Shown piece by piece: positions 57,687 through 64,000 of a DNA stretch of 64,000 nucleotides (position 1 is its first letter; each line of letters opens with the position of its first letter). The position numbers were made by a program, and so were the translations under genes. A model generated the notes under the pieces. That model worked only from the letters and a program-made list of their open reading frames with translations. It did not search any database and was not told where the DNA came from. Source of the stretch: CBDFGT01 sp965247225 (lineage in GTDB: Bacteria; Pseudomonadota; Alphaproteobacteria; Rhizobiales; Rhizobiaceae); assembly GCA_965247225.1 (NCBI GenBank), contig CBDFGT010000004.1, forward strand, positions 23,631-87,630, written 5' to 3'.

Positions 57687-59486
57687 ATGTCCGCTGGACC
57701 TGCGCTGTATATTGAACCCCTTGTGCTTCTTGCCGGTGCTGTTGTCGCTGCGCCCATTTTCAAAAAACTCGGCCTTGGTACCGTGCTGGGTTATCTGGCT
57801 GCGGGGATTCTCATTGGGCCGATTGCCAAGCTGATCACCGAAGCTGAAGAGATTCTGACCTTTTCGGAGCTCGGCGTGGTGCTGCTCCTGTTCATTGTCG
57901 GGCTGGAGCTGAAGCCATCGCGCCTGTGGCAGATGCGACGGGACATTTTCGGCCTTGGGGCCGTGCAGGTTGTCCTGTCCGGGCTGGCACTGATGGGGCT
58001 GGCCTATGGTTTTGGCCTGATGGACTGGAGGGCAGCCACCATTGCAGGGTTTGGTCTTGCACTCTCGTCCACGGCATTTGCCCTGCAAATCCTGGAGGAA
58101 AAGGGCGACATGAACAGCCAGTACGGCCAGAGGTCTTTCTCGCTGCTGCTGTTTCAGGATCTGGCCATTGTGCCGCTGCTGGCACTGATCCCGCTTCTGG
58201 GCCAGGGTGTGCATGAAGGTGAGGCAACTCCGTTTCTCGATCTGGGCATCGCCGCCGGAGCCATTGTCGGCATGCTGGCGATCGGGCGCTATGCGCTCAA
58301 CCCGCTGTTCCAGATCATCGGGCGCACCGGCGCACGCGAGGCGATGATTGCTGCAGCCCTTTTTGTGGTGCTGGGATCGGCAACGCTGATGCAGGTGGCG
58401 GGCCTTTCCATGGCCATGGGTGCGTTTATCGCCGGTGTCATGCTGTCGGAATCTTCCTATCGCCATGAGCTGGAAGCCGATATCGAGCCATTTCGCGGAA
58501 TTTTGCTGGGCCTGTTCTTCATGGCCGTCGGCCTGTCGCTGCAACTGGACGTGATTTTCGACAACTGGCTTTTGATCCTGATATCGGTACCGGTGATGAT
58601 GCTGACAAAGGCGTTGCTGATCTATGCGATCTGCCGGGTGACAGGTTCCCCGCACAATGATGCCGTGCACATTTCCCTGTTGCTGCCGCAGGGCGGGGAA
58701 TTCGGTTTTGTGCTGTTCAGCGCGGCGGCGGCGGCCAATGTGTTTGGTTCCTCGACTGCTTCCCTGCTGATTGCTGTTGTGACCCTGTCCATGGCGCTGA
58801 CGCCGCTGGCCGCAGCCCTGTCACGCTATTTTATTGCGACCGAGGCCCCGGAAGAGCTGGAGGAGGATTTTGAAGGTGCCGGATCGGATGTGCTGATGAT
58901 CGGGTTTTCGCGGTTCGGGCAGATCGTGGCACAGATTCTTCTGGCAGGAGGACGCGAAGTGACCATTCTGGATCATTCCGCGGACCGCATTCGCCAGGCA
59001 GCAAGGTTCGGTTTCCGGATCTATTTCGGTGATGGTACGCGCAAGGATGTGTTGCGAACCGCAGGGATAGAGCGGGCCAAGATTGTGGCCGTCTGCACCA
59101 ACCACAAGGATATTACCGACAGGATTGTTGATCTGGTGAAAGCCGAATATCCGCACGCGCGGATCTATGCACGCTCCTATGACAGGGTGCACAGTCTTTC
59201 GCTGCGGGCGCGCGATGTGGACTATGAAATCCGCGAGACACTGGAATCCGGGCTGATGTTCGGACGCCGCACGCTTGAGGGGCTGGGCATGCTGGAAAGC
59301 GATGCCATTGCCATTGCCGACGATATCCGCCGGCGCGACGAGCAGCGGCTGGAAATGCAGGCTGTGGACGGGATTTCCGCCGGGCGGGAAATGATACACA
59401 ATGCACCGGTGAAACCGGAACCGCTGATCAAGCCAAAACGGGTTGCAGGGGAGCAGCAGTTCGACGACACGGAAATGCCCCGCTGA
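57687..59486 (+). CDS. Kef-type K+/H+ antiporter with TrkA-N domain
   Basis: A 599-residue CPA2-family antiporter. About 12 membrane helices span the first 385 residues; GLALSSTAFALQILEEKGDM and SLLLFQDLAIVPLLALIPLL (the FQD motif) are typical of KefB/KefC. The C-terminal TrkA-N Rossmann domain starts VLMIGFSRFGQIVAQILLAG and binds nucleotide or glutathione. DYEIRETLESGLMFGRRTLE follows. It would export K+ in exchange for H+ when electrophiles are sensed. No KefF/KefG partner gene is adjacent. The start at 57687 gives MSAGPALYIEPLVLLAGAVV; an upstream extension has no ribosome-binding site. Confidence 0.9.
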   Translation: MSAGPALYIEPLVLLAGAVVAAPIFKKLGLGTVLGYLAAGILIGPIAKLITEAEEILTFSELGVVLLLFIVGLELKPSRLWQMRRDIFGLGAVQVVLSGLALMGLAYGFGLMDWRAATIAGFGLALSSTAFALQILEEKGDMNSQYGQRSFSLLLFQDLAIVPLLALIPLLGQGVHEGEATPFLDLGIAAGAIVGMLAIGRYALNPLFQIIGRTGAREAMIAAALFVVLGSATLMQVAGLSMAMGAFIAGVMLSESSYRHELEADIEPFRGILLGLFFMAVGLSLQLDVIFDNWLLILISVPVMMLTKALLIYAICRVTGSPHNDAVHISLLLPQGGEFGFVLFSAAAAANVFGSSTASLLIAVVTLSMALTPLAAALSRYFIATEAPEELEEDFEGAGSDVLMIGFSRFGQIVAQILLAGGREVTILDHSADRIRQAARFGFRIYFGDGTRKDVLRTAGIERAKIVAVCTNHKDITDRIVDLVKAEYPHARIYARSYDRVHSLSLRARDVDYEIRETLESGLMFGRRTLEGLGMLESDAIAIADDIRRRDEQRLEMQAVDGISAGREMIHNAPVKPEPLIKPKRVAGEQQFDDTEMPR

Positions 59487-59504
59487 AAATACCGGTATAC
59501 AGCA

Positions 59505-60383
59505 TCAAGCCTTGGCGCGGACAGCAAATTCAGCGTCGAGGGCGCGTTTGAGCCTGTCCTTGATGCCTGCTGATTCTTCCAAAATCTCCGGTGCCTTGAG
59601 GAAATCCATAACCTTGAAGCGATTGACCTGCGGGCGCAGGAATATCTCCGGCGGGTCCATTTTCAGCTTCATGGCAATGAGCGACTGCATCATCAGCTGA
59701 CTGGCACCAAACAGGCTTTCGATGCGATTTGGCACGGGTTCTTCCTCGTCATAGGGGCCGCCGACCACGTCAACGCCGATGACAATGTCGGCCATGCCCT
59801 TGAGATGGTCAAAGGGCACCGGATTGAAAATGCCGCCGTCAATCATCAGGCGATTGTCGATCCGCACCGGCATGAACATGGCCGGAATGGCAGCCGACGC
59901 TGCCAGCGCCTGAATGAGATCGCCCTCGCCCAGAAGCACTTCGCAATGACCATAATAGTCTGTGGCCGTGACGCGCAGCGGTATGTGCAGGCCTGCGAAA
60001 TCCTGCGGGATGATTTCCGGCAGGAAAACCTTGAGAATGCGCTCCAGATTGAACTGGCCCAGCCGGAAACCGCCGGACATGGCATCGCGGATACTGGACG
60101 GGCGCATGGACCAGATGCGTTTCATGACAGCAGCGCGGTTGCCTACGGTTTCCATTGTATAGGCGCGCAAATCATGGCCGGTCATGCCTGCGGCAAAGCC
60201 CGCCCCCACCAGAGCGCCGATGGACGAGCCGACAATGGCAACGGGCCTTATGCCCAGTTCATCCAGTGCTTCGATAACATTGATATGGGCAAGGCCACGC
60301 GCACCGCCGCCGCCCAGTGCCAGGGCAATTGTCGGCGCAGACGAGACCGGCGAGGCGGGTTCCGGAAGGTTTTGCACGTTCAT
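59505..60383 (-). CDS. Patatin-like phospholipase (RssA/YchK type)
   Basis: A 292-residue patatin-fold lipid hydrolase. The oxyanion-hole motif is LGGGGARGLAHINVI, the Ser nucleophile is in IVGSSIGALVGAGFA, and the Asp of the Ser-Asp dyad is in IDGGIFNPVP. No membrane segment is present. The protein overlaps rsmD by four bases (ATGA), so it is translated with it. Likely substrates are phospholipids or acyl esters; the role is unknown. Confidence 0.9.
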   Translation of the reverse strand: MNVQNLPEPASPVSSAPTIALALGGGGARGLAHINVIEALDELGIRPVAIVGSSIGALVGAGFAAGMTGHDLRAYTMETVGNRAAVMKRIWSMRPSSIRDAMSGGFRLGQFNLERILKVFLPEIIPQDFAGLHIPLRVTATDYYGHCEVLLGEGDLIQALAASAAIPAMFMPVRIDNRLMIDGGIFNPVPFDHLKGMADIVIGVDVVGGPYDEEEPVPNRIESLFGASQLMMQSLIAMKLKMDPPEIFLRPQVNRFKVMDFLKAPEILEESAGIKDRLKRALDAEFAVRAKA

Positions 60384-60940
60384 GGCGCATACCGGTAAAA
60401 ATGCACGGCGGTTTCACCAAAGGCCCGTTTTTCCAGAAAGGCAAAGCCTGCCTGCAACGCTGGCACCACGTCTGAACGTTCTTCCAGAACAGCAAGTGCG
60501 CCCGGCACCAGCCAGGAACCTGCAGCAGCCGAGGCCAGCGCCTTTTCACCCAGCCCCTTGCCATAGGGCGGATCGGCAAAGACCAGATGAAAGGGTTCCT
60601 GCGTTCCGGCCTGCCCCATATCGGTTGCATCGCGCCGAAAAACCTTTGCACGGCCATTCAGACCCAGTGTTTCAATATTGGTGCGCAGCAGGCCACGGCC
60701 CTCGACACCCATTTCGATGAACAGGGCCTGTTTGCAACCCCGTGACAGGGCCTCGATGCCGACAGCGCCAGTGCCTGCAAACATATCCAGCACACGGGTG
60801 CCGTCCAGTGCTTCCGGATAGGCGTGGCTCAAAATATTGAACAGGCTTTCGCGCACCCGGTCTGTTGTCGGGCGGATATCCTCTGTCCTGGGGGTGACCA
60901 ATGGCCGCCCGCGAAATTCACCGCCGACGATCCGGACCAC
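60380..60940 (-). CDS. rsmD: 16S rRNA (guanine966-N2)-methyltransferase
   Basis: A 186-residue RsmD. RIVGGEFRGRPLVTP is the family start, RPTTDRVRESLFNIL binds RNA, VLDMFAGTGAVGIEALSRG is SAM motif I and LVFADPPYGKGLG is the catalytic motif IV. The start is GTG at 60940, 8 bases after AAGGG; further upstream GTGs are in frame. Its 5' end overlaps the 3' end of rluB by 23 bases, and its stop overlaps the patatin start, making a tightly packed three-gene run. Confidence 0.92.
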   Translation of the reverse strand: MVRIVGGEFRGRPLVTPRTEDIRPTTDRVRESLFNILSHAYPEALDGTRVLDMFAGTGAVGIEALSRGCKQALFIEMGVEGRGLLRTNIETLGLNGRAKVFRRDATDMGQAGTQEPFHLVFADPPYGKGLGEKALASAAAGSWLVPGALAVLEERSDVVPALQAGFAFLEKRAFGETAVHFYRYAP

Positions 60941-62720
60941 GTCCACCACCCTTCACGCCTGAAGGCTTGCCACCTGTTGGCCGGTCGCCCGATGGACGCT
61001 CTGACGACCGTTCGGACGGGGGCCTGCCGGAATAGGGTTTGCTGCCTGCCGGTTTGGCCGACCTTGATCCCGGGCCTGCACCATAGGGCCGGGCCGGACG
61101 CGGCTTGTCACTTGCGGGCGGGCGATCCCCAAAGCTCTTGCCCGCCGGACGGTCACCCCGCTCCTCGCGTGGCTTGCGGTCGCCAAAGGATTTGCCGCCG
61201 CCGCGCTTGCCGCCCTCCTCGTCCTTGCGCACGACGTCATTGGAGCGAATCCACTCGCCTTCCGTATCGCGCATGCGATTGGGCACCACGCGCGGGCCGG
61301 TATCCGGTTTGGCATAGGGACTTGTGGCTGCGGCCTTGCGATCGGGATCAAAGGCGCGTTTCGACTTGACAGGCTTGCCATCCTTCGTGCGGCCATAGCG
61401 CTTTGTAGCCGGAGCCCCTTCGGGGCGTTCCCGCCGCAAGGGCTGTTCTGCCGCTTCTGCGCCCTCGCCCCTCGGCTTCTTCTCTGCCACAGGCCGGGCA
61501 CCCGGTGCCATCCAGACATTGGAGGTGCGCGATTTCAGTATCGGGCGCGGACGGTCTTCGGCATCACGCCCGAAAGCAGGCTTGTCTCCAAATTTGCGGT
61601 CACCGGACTTGCGGTCCTGCGGTTTTGTATCCAGACGTTTGGTATCCAGGCGGGCGAGAAGCTTTTCGCGCTTGTCGCCCGGCTTGTCAAAGCTGCGTCC
61701 GGAGGGTTCGCGCTTTGGTTTTTTCGACCAGTCACCCTGATCCTGAACCGCCTGATCCTCAACCGATGGCGAGAAGATCGGCGCATCGAAATCGGCTTTG
61801 GATTCCTCGATCAGGCGTGGACCAAGCTGGTCACGCAGCGTGCGGCCACGAATTTCCATAGCCTGGCGTTCCGGCAGTTCTCCCAGCTGGAAAGGACCAT
61901 AGGAAATGCGGATCAGGCGGTTCACATCCAGACCGAGCGCACCCAGAACATTCTTGATTTCGCGGTTCTTGCCTTCGCGCAGACCCATGGTGATCCAGAC
62001 ATTGGAGCCCTGCTCGCGGTCGAGCGTGGCTTCAATGCCGCCGTAGAGAACGCCGTCAACGGCGATGCCCTCTTTCAGGGCGTCGAGACGTTCCTGTGTA
62101 ATGCTGCCATGGGCGCGTACACGATAACGCCGCAGCCAGCCGGTGGCAGGCAGTTCCAGAACCCGGGCGAGGCCGCCGTCATTGGTCAGCAGCAACAGGC
62201 CCTCGGTATTGATATCAAGACGACCGACGGAAACCACACGCGGCAGATCTTCCGGCAGATTGTCAAACACCGTTGGACGGCCTTCCGGATCGGCATTGGT
62301 GGTCACCAGACCGGCAGGCTTGTGATAAAGCCACAGGCGTGTGCGTTCCAGACCACGGATTTCCTTGCCATCGACTTCAATCGTATCGGCAAAGGTTGCC
62401 AGAACCACGGGTGTTTCCAGCGTGACGCCGTTGACGCGCACGCGCCCTTCCATGATCATGCGTTCGCAATCGCGCCGCGAGGCCACACCTGCACGGGCCA
62501 GAAGCTTGGAAATGCGCTCCGGTGCCTGACCGCCGGTTTCAGCCTGTGCAGAAGGCTTGCGCGGGCTCACGCTTTTCGGGCGTTCACCTTTGGATGGTTC
62601 GACCTCAGCCTTTGGCCTGAAGGCGTTTTTGCCCTCCGGTGCCTTTGCTGCGGAATAGGGTTTCCTGTCGCGCACGGCGGGCTTGCGGCCATCGCTTCTG
62701 TCTTTGTCTTTGAATGTCAT
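60918..62720 (-). CDS. rluB: Large-subunit rRNA pseudouridine synthase RluB with long basic tail
   Basis: A 600-residue RsuA/RluB-family enzyme. A charged N-terminus of about 60 residues precedes the S4 RNA-binding domain (ERISKLLARAGVASRRDCER). The catalytic domain has VSVGRLDINTEGLLLLTNDG with the conserved Asp, and GLREGKNREIKNVLGALGL. From about residue 310 on the protein is low-complexity, rich in Lys, Arg, Gly, Pro and Ser and without predictable fold. The catalytic half alone matches E. coli RluB, which modifies U2605 of 23S rRNA. Such tails are frequent in alphaproteobacterial RluB; they probably bind RNA. Confidence 0.92.
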   Translation of the reverse strand: MTFKDKDRSDGRKPAVRDRKPYSAAKAPEGKNAFRPKAEVEPSKGERPKSVSPRKPSAQAETGGQAPERISKLLARAGVASRRDCERMIMEGRVRVNGVTLETPVVLATFADTIEVDGKEIRGLERTRLWLYHKPAGLVTTNADPEGRPTVFDNLPEDLPRVVSVGRLDINTEGLLLLTNDGGLARVLELPATGWLRRYRVRAHGSITQERLDALKEGIAVDGVLYGGIEATLDREQGSNVWITMGLREGKNREIKNVLGALGLDVNRLIRISYGPFQLGELPERQAMEIRGRTLRDQLGPRLIEESKADFDAPIFSPSVEDQAVQDQGDWSKKPKREPSGRSFDKPGDKREKLLARLDTKRLDTKPQDRKSGDRKFGDKPAFGRDAEDRPRPILKSRTSNVWMAPGARPVAEKKPRGEGAEAAEQPLRRERPEGAPATKRYGRTKDGKPVKSKRAFDPDRKAAATSPYAKPDTGPRVVPNRMRDTEGEWIRSNDVVRKDEEGGKRGGGKSFGDRKPREERGDRPAGKSFGDRPPASDKPRPARPYGAGPGSRSAKPAGSKPYSGRPPSERSSERPSGDRPTGGKPSGVKGGGRGPDRRR

Positions 62721-62787
62721 TTGTGTTTGCCTGTCGTTTTGCCGTGTCGTATCAGGTCACGGGGTCCGGGTTAAGAGGAATATTGCT

Positions 62788-63237
62788 GTGACTGACACAA
62801 ATCGCACCATGGATCTGGCTTTATCGGCGGCCAGGAAGGCTTTTTCGTGCGGAGAGGTGCCGGTGGGTGCGGTTGTCGTGCTGGACGGACAGGTGATTGC
62901 CACGGCTTCCAACCGTACGCGCGAGCTGAACGACATTACCGCCCATGCGGAAATTCTGGCCATCAGGCAGGCAGCAAAGGTTGTTTCCAGCGAAAGGCTT
63001 ACCGGTGCCGACCTTTATGTGACGCTGGAGCCCTGCACCATGTGCGCCGCAGCCATTTCCTTTGCCCGCATCCGCAGGCTCTATTATGGCGCGGAAGACC
63101 GCAAAGGCGGGGCTGTGGACAATGGCGTGCGGTTTTTTGCCCAGCCGACCTGCCACCATGCGCCGGAGGTTTATTCCGGCATTGGCGAAACGGAGGCCGC
63201 ACAATTGCTGACGGCGTTTTTCAAGGAGCGGCGGTGA
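62788..63237 (+). CDS. tadA: tRNA-specific adenosine deaminase
   Basis: A 149-residue deaminase that makes inosine at the wobble base of tRNA(Arg). The zinc ligands and catalytic Glu are His53 and Glu55 in ITAHAEILAI and Cys83/Cys86 in EPCTMCAAAI. The start is GTG at 62788 with AGAGGA at 8 bases; an ATG at 62809 lacks a ribosome-binding site. It is divergent from rluB. The end (LTAFFKERR) is usual. It is convergent with the VapC toxin gene 21 bases away. Confidence 0.94.
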   Translation: MTDTNRTMDLALSAARKAFSCGEVPVGAVVVLDGQVIATASNRTRELNDITAHAEILAIRQAAKVVSSERLTGADLYVTLEPCTMCAAAISFARIRRLYYGAEDRKGGAVDNGVRFFAQPTCHHAPEVYSGIGETEAAQLLTAFFKERR

Positions 63238-63258
63238 TATACGGGTTAAAGGAAATCG

Positions 63259-63666
63259 TTACGGAAGTGATATACAGGCACCAATATCCGTTCTGGAAAA
63301 ATCATTCCCCTTGAAAAGAAGCGGCACATCAAGGGTTTTCGCCAGCGCATAGGCCGCACAATCGGCCATATTGAGTTGAGCCGGTGATCCCGTTCCCTTG
63401 CCATAGCGTTGAAACGCGATCAGAGCCGCTTGCGCTTGCTTCTCATCAAACGGACGGATCGTTACCTCCAGCTCATTCTTCAGGAATATCCACATTTTTT
63501 CGAGTCCCGCCATACCGTGGCGACTAAACATGACGATGCCGGTTTCATGCACATTCATCGCAGACATAAAAATGTCATCCGCTTTTGCCAGGGCCAAAGC
63601 ATAGACCGCAGCATCAAGTTCACGTTCAAAGATGGAAATCAATGCAGAACTGTCAACGACGATCAC
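63259..63666 (-). CDS. vapC: VapC-type PIN-domain toxin
   Basis: A 135-residue PIN toxin. MIVVDSSALISIFERE holds the first Asp, NVHETGIVMFSRHG the central Glu, and NMADCAAYALAKTLDVPLLF the late acidic/polar motif with the next Asp in KGNDFSRTDI. It is of the Rv0624/VapC30-like group that pairs with short helical antitoxins. Its start overlaps the antitoxin stop by four bases (ATGA). Confidence 0.9.
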   Translation of the reverse strand: MIVVDSSALISIFERELDAAVYALALAKADDIFMSAMNVHETGIVMFSRHGMAGLEKMWIFLKNELEVTIRPFDEKQAQAALIAFQRYGKGTGSPAQLNMADCAAYALAKTLDVPLLFKGNDFSRTDIGACISLP

Positions 63667-63932
63667 AGGGCATGTATATCGTCGATGATCTCCTGCGGGG
63701 AGCGGGCATCAAGAAGCGGCAGATCAGCGATTTCTCCACCGACATTCAAAAGTCTTTGTGCATCCCGTCGTGCTCCAGAGCGATCATCCCGCTTTCCGGG
63801 CAGGTCTGAAAATTTATTGGTCTCGATATATCTGGCCAGGATGGCAGCCTGGACTGCAAGGTCCACTTTTATGCCTTCAAGACTGGCGAGCTTTTTTGCG
63901 AGCTTTTCCGTTTCGTCCGACAGTATCAGCAT
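63663..63932 (-). CDS. vapB: VapB-type antitoxin (Rv0623-like)
   Basis: An 89-residue antitoxin that starts MLILSDETEKLAKKLASLEG, the ribbon-helix-helix-like N-terminus of Rv0623-type antitoxins, and ends in an acidic tail (ADLPLLDARSPQEIIDDIHA). Its middle (KRDDRSGARRDAQR) is basic. It pairs with the PIN toxin gene that overlaps its end. A promoter would lie between 63933 and 63953. Confidence 0.87.
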   Translation of the reverse strand: MLILSDETEKLAKKLASLEGIKVDLAVQAAILARYIETNKFSDLPGKRDDRSGARRDAQRLLNVGGEIADLPLLDARSPQEIIDDIHAL

Positions 63933-63953
63933 TTGCTCTCCAATTCGACTTTC

Positions 63954-64000
63954 CTAAAACTGCCACCATTTCTTGCCGGTGCCAGCCTTTTCGGCTTCCT
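63954..64000 (-). CDS. 3' end of an unidentified gene (partial)
   Basis: Read on the minus strand, the window edge gives the codons for EAEKAGTGKKWWQF followed by a TAG stop at 63954-63956. The gene runs off the right end of the window. A C-terminal KKWWQF tail is distinctive but I do not recognise the family. The stop lies 21 bases upstream of the VapB start on the same strand, so the toxin-antitoxin pair could be read through from it. Confidence 0.5.
   Translation of the reverse strand, partial: EAEKAGTGKKWWQF

Noticed and set aside
1..64000. CRISPR arrays, rRNA, tRNA genes and replication origin
   Set aside because: I looked for regularly spaced repeats, cloverleaf-like sequences ending in CCA-type acceptor stems and DnaA-box clusters and found none that I could support by eye; a covariance-model scan would be decisive for tRNAs.

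Overview
The window looks like chromosomal DNA of an alphaproteobacterium of the order Rhizobiales (Hyphomicrobiales), most likely in or near the Brucellaceae (Brucella/Ochrobactrum-like). The reasons are the split ATP synthase F0 operon with both b and b' subunits, a sn-glycerol-3-phosphate ABC transporter behind a PhoB-type box, a De Ley-Doudoroff galactose operon, two adjacent Kup transporters, an EcfG-type stress promoter, and several short palindromic intergenic repeats of the kind common in this group. No rRNA, tRNA, CRISPR array or replication origin was recognised. The genus call is inference from gene content, not from a database match.

Layout. 1-5,900: VapBC, an S49 peptidase, two acetyltransferases, two ParDE modules, a TrmN6-like methyltransferase and a DUF2007 protein. 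6,000-10,800: housekeeping genes on the plus strand (polyprenyl synthetase, a secreted TPR-LysM protein, ispE, moaB). 10,800-15,900: ugpB-(terminator)-ugpA-ugpE-ugpC behind a triple Pho-box repeat. 16,000-18,630: a radical SAM protein and rnhB, separated by a MITE-like element with perfect 32-bp terminal inverted repeats and followed by dispersed repeats. 18,635-21,370: atpI-B-E-F2-F on the minus strand. 21,600-24,450: a SleB-type hydrolase, then a decayed patch with a frameshifted ParB-domain remnant, an alkyltransferase-like gene, an internally deleted IS5-family element and a second inverted IS end that reaches the kup stop codon. 24,448-31,560: kup, kup, corA, an Mrp-type ATPase and a solo LuxR regulator.

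32,050-37,970 is a divergent IclR regulator and a five-gene sugar-acid operon: dehydrogenase, KDGal kinase, KDPGal aldolase, SMP-30 lactonase and an IlvD/Edd dehydratase. Together these take D-galactose (and perhaps L-arabinose or D-fucose) to pyruvate and glyceraldehyde 3-phosphate. 38,000-41,360 holds RelBE, an MFS transporter, a PRC-barrel stress protein and HigBA. 41,370-46,140 holds a TMADH/FadH-type flavoprotein, a non-pyrrolysine MttB homologue and a divergent LysR regulator, probably a methylamine or betaine demethylation module; this is the most interesting candidate system here. 46,230-49,180 has a GGDEF/EAL protein and a PAS protein. 49,400-51,530 has mutL and a DUF2093 gene. 51,600-57,570 carries lipid A/Kdo genes (lpxK, waaA) with a HAD phosphatase, DUF4170 and inositol-phosphatase-family genes, then pmbA. 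57,690-64,000 has a Kef-type antiporter, a patatin, rsmD, rluB, tadA, a second VapBC and the last codons of an unidentified gene.

Themes: six type II toxin-antitoxin modules in 64 kb, and several families of small non-autonomous repeats. Two of these repeats supply the stop codons of adjacent genes (lpxK, and probably kup). Starts were chosen from visible ribosome-binding sites and family conservation, so some may be off by a few codons.
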